Assembly (NCBI GenBank): GCA_040080835.1
Contig: JBEBHP010000014.1
Span: 50,438-114,437 of the forward strand
Direction: 5' to 3'
From: SZUA-430 sp040080835
GTDB taxonomy: Bacteria; Pseudomonadota; Alphaproteobacteria; Micropepsales; Micropepsaceae
Length of the DNA: 64,000 nt
The translations under genes and the position numbers were made by a program. The number at the start of each line of letters is the position of its first letter. Positions within the stretch are counted from its first letter, which is position 1. The notes under the pieces are model-generated. The model saw only the letters and a program-made list of their open reading frames with translations. It searched no databases and was not told the DNA's origin. Positions 27,701-36,660 of the stretch are shown here, in pieces.

Positions 27701-29284
27701 ATATTGCTGCGACAGTACTGCGAGCGGCGCATCGTCGCCCATCGAGCCGACAGGTTCCTTGCTGTCCTCAACCATGGGATGGATGACCATTTCCAGGTCT
27801 TCGATGGAGAATGCCGCCGCCAATTGCCTGCGCCGGAACTCGGTCCTGTCATCGAACATCAGCGGTTCGGGTCCTGGTCCGATGATGGGATCAAGCTCTA
27901 CGATATTCTTGATCCAGTCTTCGAACTTGTCGGAGGCCGCGAGCTCATCCTTGATCTGCCGATCATCGAAGAACTGGCCGCGCGCAAGATCGACTCCGAT
28001 CATCTGACCCGGACCTACACGGCCCTTTTTGGCGATTGTTGGTTCCGGCAAAACGACCATTCCCGTTTCCGAACCGACGAAAAGCAGACCGTCCTTGGTA
28101 ATTGAATAGCGCAACGGGCGAAGGCCGTTGCGGTCGAGACCCGCAAGCACCCATCGACCATCAGTAATGGCGAGCGCTGCCGGACCGTCCCAAGGCTCCA
28201 TCACCGCGTTCGCGTACTGATACATTGCGCGATGTGACTCTGGCATTGACGTCGTGTTCTTTGACCACGCTTCGGGTATCAGAAGTGTCTTGGCCATGGG
28301 TGCTGACCGGCCTGCGCGGCAGAGCACTTCGAAAACGGCATCCAGTGCGGCAGAGTCAGACGAGCCCGGCTGAATGATGGGCTTTATATCATCCTGATAG
28401 TCGCCGAACGACTCGTTGGCCATCCGTACTTCATGGCTCTTCATCCAGTTTATGTTGCCCTTGACCGTGTTGATCTCGCCATTGTGCGCGATCATCCGGA
28501 ATGGATGAGCCAGGTACCATGTTGGAAATGTGTTCGTAGAGTAACGTTGATGGAAGATTGCCATCGGCGAGACAAAGCGCGGATCCAGCAGGTCCGGATA
28601 AAACGTCGATAATTGCTCTGCCAGAAACATGCCCTTGTAGATCAGCGACCTGGTTGACAGCGAGCAGACATAAAAATTTGGAATGGATGCCCGGCGCACC
28701 TGTGTTTCGATGCGGCGTCGGATGATGAAAAGATCGCGCTCAACCTCCTCAGCATTTTTTTTTGTGCCAGTGTCAAACATGATCTGTTCGATTTCCGGCC
28801 GGGTCGCGTTTGCCTTTTCGCCGATAACCGAAATGTCAACCGGAACCTGGCGCCAGCCATAAATGTAGTACCCGAAGCGCAGGATTTCGGCCTCGACGAT
28901 CGTGCGGCAGGTTTCCTGAGCCGAATAATCCGTACGCGGAAGAAAGATCATTCCGATGCCGATGCGGCCAGACTCAAGCGGGTGGCCGGTTAGCTTGACT
29001 TCATCAGCGAAGAATTCCTGAGGCACCTGAATGTGAATGCCCGCGCCGTCGCCTGTTTTGCCGTCAGCATCCACAGCGCCTCGATGCCAGACACATTTGA
29101 GTGCGTTGATCGCGTGCATGACGATTTCGCGGCGAGGCTTGCCATCGATTGCCGCCACAAGACCCACACCGCAGGCGTCGCGCTCCTGATCGGGCGAGTA
29201 TGCATGATTTTCTTCCAGCGTGCGCGCGTTCGACACGTAACGTTGCATCTGGGCTTCAATGCTTTCGAATGTCTTCCCGGTCAT
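24725..29284 (-). CDS. gltB: Glutamate synthase (NADPH) large subunit
   Basis: 1519 aa, normal for the alpha subunit. The class II amidotransferase nucleophile is C38, after a 37-residue propeptide (ERDACGVGLV). The central and FMN-binding domains follow, with the GxGGxxGASPLSSIKYAG-type loop (GGTGASPLSSIKYAG), the CHSNTCPVGVCTQ cysteines of the 3Fe-4S cluster, and the C-terminal beta-helix domain. It converts 2-oxoglutarate and glutamine to two glutamates, with GltD supplying electrons. It lies four bases after gltD on the same transcript. Confidence 0.98.
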   Translation of the reverse strand: MTGKTFESIEAQMQRYVSNARTLEENHAYSPDQERDACGVGLVAAIDGKPRREIVMHAINALKCVWHRGAVDADGKTGDGAGIHIQVPQEFFADEVKLTGHPLESGRIGIGMIFLPRTDYSAQETCRTIVEAEILRFGYYIYGWRQVPVDISVIGEKANATRPEIEQIMFDTGTKKNAEEVERDLFIIRRRIETQVRRASIPNFYVCSLSTRSLIYKGMFLAEQLSTFYPDLLDPRFVSPMAIFHQRYSTNTFPTWYLAHPFRMIAHNGEINTVKGNINWMKSHEVRMANESFGDYQDDIKPIIQPGSSDSAALDAVFEVLCRAGRSAPMAKTLLIPEAWSKNTTSMPESHRAMYQYANAVMEPWDGPAALAITDGRWVLAGLDRNGLRPLRYSITKDGLLFVGSETGMVVLPEPTIAKKGRVGPGQMIGVDLARGQFFDDRQIKDELAASDKFEDWIKNIVELDPIIGPGPEPLMFDDRTEFRRRQLAAAFSIEDLEMVIHPMVEDSKEPVGSMGDDAPLAVLSQQYRPLAHYFRQNFSQVTNPPIDSLREDRVMSLRTRFKNLGNVLAQNKTQLEVFTLESPVISTGMYDRMKEHLADRFFEIDCTFEVSEGKAEDGALKASLDRICAQAEEAVRSGYAHLILTDERVGPTVAAIPMILATGAVHSHLVKTQLRTFTSLNVRSAECMDTHYFAVLIGVGATTVNAYLAQECIADRHARGLFGARGLGECVKRYMDSVSAGLLKIISKMGISVISSYRGGYNFEAVGLSRSMVAEYFPGMPSRISGIGLAGIQKRICRQHAKAFSGDVTALPIGGLYRYRKGGESHAHSAETIHLLQTAVTQESRQTFRKYTEAVRLSPPTSLRHLMDFRPRGRVAIAPEEVESITEISKRFVTPGMSLGALSPEAHGTLNIAMNRIGAKSDSGEGGEDPARFKPRPNGDNANSAIKQIASGRFGVTAEYLNQCREIEIKVAQGAKPGEGGQLPGFKVTEMIAKFRHATPGVTLISPPPHHDIYSIEDLAQLIYDLKQINPVARVCVKLVASTGIGTIAAGVAKARADVILISGHNGGTGASPLSSIKYAGVPWEMGLTEVNQVLTLNNLRHRVVLRTDGGLRTGRDIVMAAMMGAEEFGIGTAALVAMGCIMVRQCHSNTCPVGVCTQNEELRKKFKGTADKVVNLMSFLAEEVRDILASLGFRSLKDVIGRTDLLTQVNRGAHDLDDLDLNPLLVQADPGPNPRYCTIEGRNEVPDTLDEKIVKDAASLLEDGEKMQLTYTVRNTMRAIGTRVSSHIVRKYGMHGLNAGQLTLKLTGSAGQSLGAFAVQGVKIKLYGDANDYVGKGLSGATIVVRPMVSSVLESQDNVIIGNTVLYGATAGKLFASGQAGERFAVRNSGALTVVEGCGSNGIEYMTGGVAVILGIVGDNFAAGMTGGMAFVYDPKNEIPIKSNPDTIGWSRLDSEYWNNLLVNLIEEHIAETGSRHAKRILQHWDTESRKFWQICPKEMLTRLKHPLSDRKVAASA

Positions 29285-29288
29285 GGCA

Positions 29289-30737
29289 CTACTCCGCCGC
29301 TGCGCGAGCGGTGCGCGCTGCTAAAGTTTCCAGATATTGCTGCATGGAATCGGCCGCATCGCGTCCATCCTTTATCGCCCAGACGACCAGTGACGCGCCG
29401 CGCACGATGTCGCCCGCTGCAAACACGCCTGGCAGCGATGTCATCATTGTTTTGTTGTCTATGGCGAGAGTTCCCCATTTGGAGACCTTCAAGTCGCTTT
29501 CTCCGAACGCGGACGGCAGGTCTTCCGGATCAAATCCCAAAGCCATGATCACGAGGTCTGCCGGGACCGTGAAGTCACTACCCGGAACTTCTTCCGGAGC
29601 CTGGCGCCCGGAAGCATCAGCGATGCCCAGCCGCATGCGCACCGCACGTACCGCCGTCACGCGCTTGTCACCCTGAAAAGACTTTGGTGCTGCAAGCCAT
29701 GAAAACACAACACCCTCTTCTTCCGCGTGCGTTACCTCACGCAGGGAGCCCGGCATGTTTTCCCTGTCTCGGCGATAGAGGCAGGTCACAGATTTCGCAC
29801 CCTGCCTGATTGCTGTGCGTACACAGTCCATCGCTGTGTCACCGCCACCAATCACAACAACATGGCGGCCCTTTGCGTTCAGGGTTCCGTTGTCGAATTC
29901 CTTCACCCTCTCGTTGAGACAAACACGGTTGGATACCGTCAAAAAGGGAAGAGCCTGAACAATTCCCGGAAGGCCGATGCCAGGTGCCGCCATGTCTCGT
30001 GCCTTGTAAACTCCGGTCGCGATCAGGACAGCGTTGTGCGCTTTTCGGATCCTGGCGAACGGTATCGACTTGCCCACATCCACATTCCGCTTGAAGGAGA
30101 TTCCGGATTGCTCAAGCCGCACAGTGCGTCGTTCAACGATTTGCTTTTCCAGCTTGAAGTTCGGAATACCGTAGGTCAGCAACCCACCCGCGCGGTCATA
30201 CCGATCATAAATCGTCACGACATGACCCTTCTCCCGCAATTGCTCGGCTGCGGCCAGCCCAGCCGGGCCGGCACCAATGACGCCAATCGAAAAGCCTGAG
30301 TCGCGCGCCGACTTCACCGGCTTGACCCAGCCTTTTTCCCAAGCCGTGTCCGTTATGTATTTCTCGATAGCCCCAATCGTGACCGTACCGTGGCCGGATT
30401 GCTCGATCACACAACTGCCTTCGCACAGACGGTCCTGCGGGCATATCCGACCACAAATCTCTGGCATGTTGTTGGTAGCCTGGGACAGCTCGTACGCCTC
30501 TTCCAGGCGCCCCTCAGCCGACATTTTCAGCCAGTCGGGAATGTTGTTCTGGAGCGGGCAGCTGACCTGACAAAAAGGAACGCCGCATTGTGAACATCTG
30601 CCAGCCTGATCCGCCGCGGCCTTGTCCGTGAATTCGTTGTAAATTTCGCCAAAATCGCCACTGCGCTGCTTGGCGCCACGCTTCTCGGGCGTCGCGCGGT
30701 TCAAGCTTACAAAGCGAAGCATCTTGTTTTCGGCCAT
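29289..30737 (-). CDS. gltD: Glutamate synthase small subunit
   Basis: 482 aa from the ATG at 30737 (MAENKMLRFVSLNRATPEKR). It carries N-terminal 4Fe-4S motifs (CSQCGVPFCQVSCPLQNNIPDW, CGRICPQDRLCEGSC), FAD-binding IGAGPAGLAAAEQL and NADPH-binding VVIGGGDTAMDC. It oxidises NADPH and passes electrons to GltB. The frame continues to 30773 but the extra twelve residues are not family-like. The gltD-gltB order is seen in other alphaproteobacteria. A 269-bp divergent spacer to uppP should hold the promoter. Confidence 0.96.
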   Translation of the reverse strand: MAENKMLRFVSLNRATPEKRGAKQRSGDFGEIYNEFTDKAAADQAGRCSQCGVPFCQVSCPLQNNIPDWLKMSAEGRLEEAYELSQATNNMPEICGRICPQDRLCEGSCVIEQSGHGTVTIGAIEKYITDTAWEKGWVKPVKSARDSGFSIGVIGAGPAGLAAAEQLREKGHVVTIYDRYDRAGGLLTYGIPNFKLEKQIVERRTVRLEQSGISFKRNVDVGKSIPFARIRKAHNAVLIATGVYKARDMAAPGIGLPGIVQALPFLTVSNRVCLNERVKEFDNGTLNAKGRHVVVIGGGDTAMDCVRTAIRQGAKSVTCLYRRDRENMPGSLREVTHAEEEGVVFSWLAAPKSFQGDKRVTAVRAVRMRLGIADASGRQAPEEVPGSDFTVPADLVIMALGFDPEDLPSAFGESDLKVSKWGTLAIDNKTMMTSLPGVFAAGDIVRGASLVVWAIKDGRDAADSMQQYLETLAARTARAAAE

Positions 30738-31006
30738 TTCAGTGCTCGTAATAATCGGACTGGCAAAGGCCATACACGGACTGAAAATTACCTTTCAAGC
30801 CCAAAATCGCAATATATGGCAATAATACTGTCATTTAATCCGCATATTTTCATGCAGAGGTGTACAGACTCGAAACAAACACACCTATTAAGTCCGATAC
30901 GGTACTATTTCAGTAAAACACCTGCATCTGCCTACCGTTTGTGACTTCAACAGGTGTGATGTACGGTTCGCGCCCTTTTCGCCTGGCAGGAGAAGTAGTT
31001 CGGCGC

Positions 31007-31831
31007 ATGGATGTCATCATTTGGAAGGTCGTTTCGGCCATTATTCTTGCGCTGGTCGAGGGAGTAACCGAATTCCTGCCAGTCTCCTCAACGGGGCACA
31101 TGATCCTGGTTGAAGAGCTGCTTGATCTCGACGTGCCTCCCGGCGGGGTATTCGAGATCTTCATCCAGTTCGGCGCCATTCTATCGATCTGCGTGATCTA
31201 TTTCGACTATCTGTGGCGGGTGACGAAGGCCATTCCTTTCAACGAGAATGCCCGGCGTTTTGCAACCGGCCTTTTCATAGCGTTCCTGCCGGCAGCGATC
31301 CTTGGCGTACTGCTGTCAGATTTCATCACGCAATACCTGTTTTCAAAATATGTCGTCGCCACCTCGCTCGTCGTGGGTGGTATCGCGATCATCTACATCG
31401 AACGCCTTGTGAAGATTCCCCAGTACTACGCGGTTGAGGACTTTCCGCTGTCGCTTTACTTCAAGATCGGGCTTTGCCAATGCATCGCAATGATCCCGGG
31501 GGTGTCTCGTTCCGGCGCCACAATCATGGGATCCCTGCTCATGAAGGTGGAACGGAGCGCGGCCGCAGAGTTTTCGTTCTTTCTGGCGATTCCCACGATG
31601 TTCGGCGCGTCAGCCTATTCGCTCTACAAGCACTGGTCGGAGCTTCACGCTTCGGATCTCATGGTGCTCGGGATCGGCTTTGTCGTGGCCTTCATCAGCG
31701 CTTACTATGTCGCCAAGATGTTCCTGACTTTCGTCGCCAACAACGGCTTCGGTGTCTTTGCCTGGTATCGCATTTTCGTCGGCTCCCTGATGCTCAGTTA
31801 CCTGTTCACCAAAGAAGTCATCCTGGCGTAG
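31007..31831 (+). CDS. uppP: Undecaprenyl-diphosphatase UppP (BacA family)
   Basis: 274 aa, integral membrane. The two family signatures are intact: LVEGVTEFLPVSSTGHMIL near the start and PGVSRSGATIMGSLL in the middle, with about eight hydrophobic segments. It dephosphorylates undecaprenyl diphosphate, recycling the lipid carrier for peptidoglycan and O-antigen synthesis; the active site faces the periplasm. The ATG at 31007 (MDVIIWKVV) is chosen over the longer frame from 30941. An AGGAGA lies somewhat far upstream, about 14 bases. Confidence 0.95.
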   Translation: MDVIIWKVVSAIILALVEGVTEFLPVSSTGHMILVEELLDLDVPPGGVFEIFIQFGAILSICVIYFDYLWRVTKAIPFNENARRFATGLFIAFLPAAILGVLLSDFITQYLFSKYVVATSLVVGGIAIIYIERLVKIPQYYAVEDFPLSLYFKIGLCQCIAMIPGVSRSGATIMGSLLMKVERSAAAEFSFFLAIPTMFGASAYSLYKHWSELHASDLMVLGIGFVVAFISAYYVAKMFLTFVANNGFGVFAWYRIFVGSLMLSYLFTKEVILA

Positions 31832-31853
31832 CCACCGCAAGCCCAGCAATTTC

Positions 31854-32843
31854 CTAGGCTTCGTGCGTTTCCGCGTATTGGCCGTTTGAGCGGAACGCAT
31901 ACAAATATGAAGGCACCACTGCCTCCACCGTGGTGGGAGTGATGCCAAGGTCGGCAAGCGTTCCAACCTGTGCAGCGTCAGTTCCACCCTTGACCACATT
32001 GTCCTTCTTCAGCAGGCGCGCCTGATCCAAAGTGACGGGCGCAAATGGCAGCCAGCCCGTCAATGCTGCGCCGATATCAAGCAGGAAAAACGGAATTGAA
32101 ATGAGCTTCAGTTTTCGGCCCGTGCAACGCGCGACCATTTCCAAAATCTGCCTGAAAGTGTAAATCGCAGGTCCGCCGAGCTCATATGTCTTGCCGCGGG
32201 TGCGGTCGTTTCCAAGAACTTTCGCAACCGCCTCTGCAACGTCTCCCACGTAAACGGGCTGGAATTTGGTCACTCCGGCGCCGAACACCGGAAAAATCAG
32301 GCGCGACATGCGCATCAACCCAGCGAACAAATTGAAGAATCCGTCGCCGTTTCCAAAAATAATCGATGGCCGAAGCACCGTCGTGTTCGGAAATGCCTGC
32401 CTTGCTGCGACTTCTCCTGCCGCCCTGCTTCTGGCGTAACTCGACTTCGAATTCGTGTCGGCACCAATTGCCGAGAACTGGACAAGGCGGGATACCGAAG
32501 CCGCGAGGCAGGCACGAGCAATATTGCCCGATCCTTCGGCATGAACGTCATCGAATGACTGGCCGCCTCCCGGGCGCAAAATTCCGACAAGATTGACCAC
32601 AAATGTGGCTCCTGCGACGGCTTCACGCACCTGGGCTTCGTTGCGGATATCGGCACGCACCAGCGCGATTTGGCCCACATCTCCCAGTGGCTTGACCTCG
32701 ACGTGAATGCTCGGCTTCCGGCTAACGACACGCAGGCGATAGCCGGCCTGGGCCATGCGGCGGACGACCTGTCGTCCCACGAACCCGGTACCGCCGAAAA
32801 TCGTGATGAGTTTGGCTGAATTGGCTTGCTGCACGGGCGTCAT
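31854..32843 (-). CDS. Complex I NDUFA9-subunit-like SDR protein
   Basis: 329 aa from the ATG at 32843. The N-terminal Rossmann motif ITIFGGTGFVGRQVVRRM is followed by atypical-SDR landmarks (VVNLVGIL, SYARSRAAGE, VLRPSIIFGNGDGF, FQPVYVGDVAEAV). In mitochondria NDUFA9 is an accessory NADPH-binding subunit of complex I; bacterial homologues are common beside uppP in alphaproteobacteria, but their role is unsettled. The start is uncertain: upstream in-frame codons reach 32882. Confidence 0.88.
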   Translation of the reverse strand: MTPVQQANSAKLITIFGGTGFVGRQVVRRMAQAGYRLRVVSRKPSIHVEVKPLGDVGQIALVRADIRNEAQVREAVAGATFVVNLVGILRPGGGQSFDDVHAEGSGNIARACLAASVSRLVQFSAIGADTNSKSSYARSRAAGEVAARQAFPNTTVLRPSIIFGNGDGFFNLFAGLMRMSRLIFPVFGAGVTKFQPVYVGDVAEAVAKVLGNDRTRGKTYELGGPAIYTFRQILEMVARCTGRKLKLISIPFFLLDIGAALTGWLPFAPVTLDQARLLKKDNVVKGGTDAAQVGTLADLGITPTTVEAVVPSYLYAFRSNGQYAETHEA

Positions 32844-32976
32844 CCTTAAAGTCGAAACAGTGATTTGGCGCTTGATAGCCAAAACTGCGGCATACTTGAA
32901 GTGTTCTTATGATGCGTTTTCGTTGACAGACACGGGTATCCGCGGATACCACTCGCGCCCTTAATCGCTATTGCTT

Positions 32977-33061
32977 GCCCAGATGGCGGAATTGGTAGAC
33001 GCGCTAGTTTCAGGTACTAGTACTGCAAGGTGTGGAGGTTCGAGTCCTCTTCTGGGCACCA
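32977..33061 (+). tRNA. tRNA-Leu (CAG), with encoded CCA
   Basis: 85 bases. The acceptor stem GCCCAGA pairs with TCTGGGC. The anticodon stem is CTAGT/ACTAG with loop TTCAGGT, giving anticodon CAG. A long variable arm, the GGTTCGAGTCC T arm and a terminal ACCA follow. Confidence 0.96.
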
Positions 33062-33098
33062 TTCCAAAATTCTCTCCGATCCCGGGACATTCCCTCAC

Positions 33099-33710
33099 AT
33101 GAAAATCCATTTTCACGAGGGCGACCTGCCCGGCGGCGTCGATTTTGGCAAGAGTGTTGCGATTGATACCGAAACGCTGGGCCTCAATCCTCTACGGGAT
33201 GCGCTGTGTCTTGCGCAGCTCTCTGGTGGCGACGGGCATTGCCACGTCGTTCGCCTTGACCGGAAAGCCTACAAGGCACCCAATCTGGTGCGATTGCTTG
33301 AGGATCAGGACGTCATCAAGATCTTTCACTATGCGCGCTTCGATGTCGCGGTATTCCAACGCTACCTGAATGTTTCCACGTCGCCGTTGTGGTGCACCAA
33401 GGTTGCCTCAAAACTGGTGCGAACCTATACAGACCGGCACGGGCTGAAAGACCTCGTGAAGGAACTGCTCGACGTTGACCTGTCGAAGCAGCAGCAAAGC
33501 TCGGACTGGGGAGCGGCCAAGCTGAGCGATGCACAGCTTGCCTATGCTGCTTCTGACGTCCTTCACCTGCACAAGCTCAAAGCCACGCTTGAGTCCATGC
33601 TCGTGCGTGAGGGTCGCCTCGAGCTTGCGCAGAAGTGCTTTGCCTTCATTGGAACACGCGCTACGCTTGATCTGGGCGGCTGGCCAGAAGAAGATATTTT
33701 CGCGCACTGA
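33099..33710 (+). CDS. Ribonuclease D-like 3'-5' exonuclease (short form)
   Basis: 203 aa. The DEDD exonuclease motifs are visible: VAIDTETLGL (Asp/Glu pair), FHYARFDVAVFQ (Exo II) and YAASDVLHLHKL (Exo III Tyr and Asp). It is much shorter than E. coli RNase D and lacks HRDC domains, as is common in alphaproteobacteria. It probably trims tRNA or other structured RNA 3' ends. It starts 37 bp after tRNA-Leu, so read-through from the tRNA promoter is possible. Confidence 0.9.
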   Translation: MKIHFHEGDLPGGVDFGKSVAIDTETLGLNPLRDALCLAQLSGGDGHCHVVRLDRKAYKAPNLVRLLEDQDVIKIFHYARFDVAVFQRYLNVSTSPLWCTKVASKLVRTYTDRHGLKDLVKELLDVDLSKQQQSSDWGAAKLSDAQLAYAASDVLHLHKLKATLESMLVREGRLELAQKCFAFIGTRATLDLGGWPEEDIFAH

Positions 33711-33767
33711 TCTGACGACCGGCCCTCAGCCTCTGATCGATGTCTGCGCGTTCGGAGGAATTGACCA

Positions 33768-35411
33768 ATGGCTTCTGAATCCTATGATTACGTGATCGTC
33801 GGCGCAGGCTCGGCCGGGTGTGTGCTGGCCAACAGACTGTCGGCTGATCCCTCGAAGCGGGTGCTTCTGCTGGAAGCTGGCGGCGACGACCGTCCGACGC
33901 GAAACCCTTCGCAGTTCATGTCGAACCTGATGATTCACATTCCTGTCGGCTATGCGCAGACGCTGAAGGACCCAAAGGTCAATTGGCTCTATCAGACCGA
34001 GCCCGACAAAGATGGCCGGCAGCACACCTGGCCTCGAGGCAAGGTGCTTGGCGGTTCATCGTCGATCAATGGTCTGCTCTACATACGAGGCCAGCACGCC
34101 GACTATGACCAGTGGCGCCAACTGGGATGCGAAGGCTGGAGCTGGGACGATGTCATGCCCTATTTCCGCAAATCACAAAACCAGGAGCGGGGTGCCGACG
34201 CGCTGAACGGTACCGGTGGCCCGCTGAACGTTTCCGATGTGACCGAGCGCCACCCAATTTCGAACGCCATCATCGACGCCTGTATCGAATCGGGTCTGCC
34301 GCGCAACGACCCTAATTCCGCGACACAGGAGGGCGCGGAGTACTACCAGTTGACCGTGAAAAACGGCCAGCGCTGTTCTGCGGCAGTTGCGTATCTGCAT
34401 CCGGTCATGAACCGGCCCAACCTGACTGTGGAGACGCAGGCACTTGCTTCCAAAATCCTGTTCGAAGGCCGGCGTGCGACCGGCGTGGCCTATAATTGCA
34501 AAGGTCAGGCGAAAACAGCGTTTGCCAGGGCCGAAGTCATCCTGTGTGGAGGTGCCGTCAATTCACCGCAGCTCCTGCAGTTGTCGGGGATAGGTCCGGG
34601 CGCCCTTCTGCAGCAACACGGCATTCCGGTCGTTGCCGATCTGCCGGGTGTGGGTGGCAACCTGCAGGATCACTATGTCATCACGCAGGTTTATCGCCTC
34701 AAAGCCGGAGTACTTTCAGTCAACGAGCTTTCCAAGGGCACACGAATGCTTGGGGAGGCGATGAAGTACGTGTTCCAACGCAAAGGATTGCTGACATTGT
34801 CCGCAGCGCATATCGCCATCTTCTGCAAGTCGCGGCCGGATCTGGCGGGACCTGACATCCAGTTTCACGCACTGCCTGCCAGCATTGATTCCGAGAAGCT
34901 GATCAAGGAGGGAAAATTCGAACTGGAAAATCATCCGGGTCTGACCATTGCGCCGTGCCAGCTTCGTCCTGAAAGCCGGGGGACCATCAGGATTCGCTCG
35001 AGTGACCCGACCGTTCATCCTGCGATAGATCCCAACTATCTCAGCGATCCTCTGGACCAGGAAATTGCGGTTGCCGGGTTGCGCTGGGGTCGCAAGATTG
35101 TCAGTCAGCGCGCCCTTGCCACTTATGTCGAGAGTGAAATTGCGCCAGGCATACAGGCACAAACCGACGCCGATTTGCTGGCGCACGCACGCACGACGGG
35201 AACGACAATCTATCACCCGGTGGGTACATGCGCGATGGGACACGGCGCTCAAGCGGTAGTTGATCCGCGGCTGCGTGTAAGAGGGGTCGAAGCCCTGCGT
35301 GTAGTGGATGCGTCGATCATGCCGCGGCTCGTGTCTGGAAACACAAATGCTCCCACAATCATGATCGCTGAAAAGGCAGCCGACATGATTATCGGGCGAA
35401 CCGGAACGTAA
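33768..35411 (+). CDS. GMC family FAD-dependent oxidoreductase (choline/alcohol dehydrogenase type)
   Basis: 547 aa. The FAD-binding motif YDYVIVGAGSAGCVLANRLS is at the N-terminus, with the GMC signature WPRGKVLGGSSSINGLLYIRG and the C-terminal catalytic region TTIYHPVGTCAMG and SGNTNAPTIMIAEKAA. Members oxidise alcohols such as choline or aliphatic alcohols (AlkJ type); no betaine genes are adjacent, so the alcohol is not predictable. GAGGAA lies eight bases upstream of the ATG. Confidence 0.93.
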   Translation: MASESYDYVIVGAGSAGCVLANRLSADPSKRVLLLEAGGDDRPTRNPSQFMSNLMIHIPVGYAQTLKDPKVNWLYQTEPDKDGRQHTWPRGKVLGGSSSINGLLYIRGQHADYDQWRQLGCEGWSWDDVMPYFRKSQNQERGADALNGTGGPLNVSDVTERHPISNAIIDACIESGLPRNDPNSATQEGAEYYQLTVKNGQRCSAAVAYLHPVMNRPNLTVETQALASKILFEGRRATGVAYNCKGQAKTAFARAEVILCGGAVNSPQLLQLSGIGPGALLQQHGIPVVADLPGVGGNLQDHYVITQVYRLKAGVLSVNELSKGTRMLGEAMKYVFQRKGLLTLSAAHIAIFCKSRPDLAGPDIQFHALPASIDSEKLIKEGKFELENHPGLTIAPCQLRPESRGTIRIRSSDPTVHPAIDPNYLSDPLDQEIAVAGLRWGRKIVSQRALATYVESEIAPGIQAQTDADLLAHARTTGTTIYHPVGTCAMGHGAQAVVDPRLRVRGVEALRVVDASIMPRLVSGNTNAPTIMIAEKAADMIIGRTGT

Positions 35412-35630
35412 ACGCCGGGAACGCCGCTCAACGGGCCAAATTCTCCTCTGTGGCGTACGGGCTTTCGGTTAACGAAATGGCGCGGTTTGCCTTGATTCCA
35501 TAGCCTCGACGGACCATACTGATCGTGGCATGGATTTTGCGCTGGCGGGCCTATTTTGCGCCGCACAATCCTTACAAACCTGGCCAGACAATCGTGGCGA
35601 GAAATTCAGCCTGGTGATGAGTGTTTGCGA

Positions 35631-36650
35631 ATGAAAGCTGCGCCTGACAATCCATCTAAAGGTACTCCGCCCCACCCGGACCTCGAGGTCGCCCGCAGGG
35701 TACTGACGGTTGAAGGTGACGCGCTTGGCGCGCTCTCACGCTCGCTGGACCAGAAGTTTTCGCGCGCCGTCGACCTGCTTATGGGTGTGGAGGGGCGCGT
35801 CATTGTTTGCGGCATGGGAAAAAGTGGCCATATCGGCAACAAAATTGCCGCCACGTTTGCCTCGACCGGCACGCCATCGCAGTTTGTCCATCCGGGCGAG
35901 GCCAGCCATGGTGACCTCGGGTTCGTCACGCGCAAGGACGCCGCACTCCTGCTGTCGAATTCAGGCAAGACCCACGAGCTCAACGACATCATCGAGTTTA
36001 CCCGCCGTGCTGGCATCCCGATGATGGCAATCACCAGTGGCGCAGAATCTCCCCTGGCGCAGCATGCTGACGTCGCCCTGATATTGCCCGCGGCACCGGA
36101 AGCCTGTCCAATGGGACTTGCCCCCACGACCTCTACCACCATGACGCTGGCGCTGGGTGACGCCCTTGCGGTTGCACTGATGAAGCGGCGCGGGTTTACG
36201 GCCGATGATTATCGAATCCTGCATCCCGGCGGGTCGCTCGGCCGGCGCTTGGTGCGTGTCGTCGACATCATGCACACTGGCAGCGATCTGCCGATTGTGC
36301 ATCAGGACGCGATCATGAGTGACGTGCTGCTCGAAATCACATCAAAACGCTTTGGCTGCGCGGGCGTCGTCAACGATCAAGGTGGCCTTCTGGGCGTCAT
36401 CACCGACGGCGACTTGCGACGACACATGCAAGGTGACCTGCTCAATCGCAAAGCATCAGAGGTCATGACAACCCGACCGAGGCTCATTCGCGAGGGCGCG
36501 CTGGGTGCAGAAGCCCTTCGCCTCATGAACCAGCATGCCATTCCCGTAACCTGTCTTTTTGTGGTTGGTGATGATGAAGCTGGGCACGTCAATCCGAAGC
36601 CCGTCGGGATTGTGCACATTCACGATTGTCTGCGCGCAGGCGTTGCCTAG
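35631..36650 (+). CDS. kdsD: Arabinose-5-phosphate isomerase (KpsF/GutQ family)
   Basis: 339 aa. An N-terminal SIS domain (GMGKSGHIGNKIAATFASTGTP, NSGKTHE) is followed by two CBS domains in the C-terminal third. It interconverts ribulose 5-phosphate and arabinose 5-phosphate, the first step to Kdo for LPS. The ATG at 35631 is preferred to the longer frame from 35556. It heads the lptC-lptA-lptB-rpoN block, with a 10-bp gap to lptC. Confidence 0.94.
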   Translation: MKAAPDNPSKGTPPHPDLEVARRVLTVEGDALGALSRSLDQKFSRAVDLLMGVEGRVIVCGMGKSGHIGNKIAATFASTGTPSQFVHPGEASHGDLGFVTRKDAALLLSNSGKTHELNDIIEFTRRAGIPMMAITSGAESPLAQHADVALILPAAPEACPMGLAPTTSTTMTLALGDALAVALMKRRGFTADDYRILHPGGSLGRRLVRVVDIMHTGSDLPIVHQDAIMSDVLLEITSKRFGCAGVVNDQGGLLGVITDGDLRRHMQGDLLNRKASEVMTTRPRLIREGALGAEALRLMNQHAIPVTCLFVVGDDEAGHVNPKPVGIVHIHDCLRAGVA

Positions 36651-36660
36651 GTAATCCCGG

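Noticed and set aside
30738..31006. Sigma-54 promoter before gltD
   Set aside because: No convincing GG-N10-GC (TGGCAC-N5-TTGC) element in the spacer by eye.
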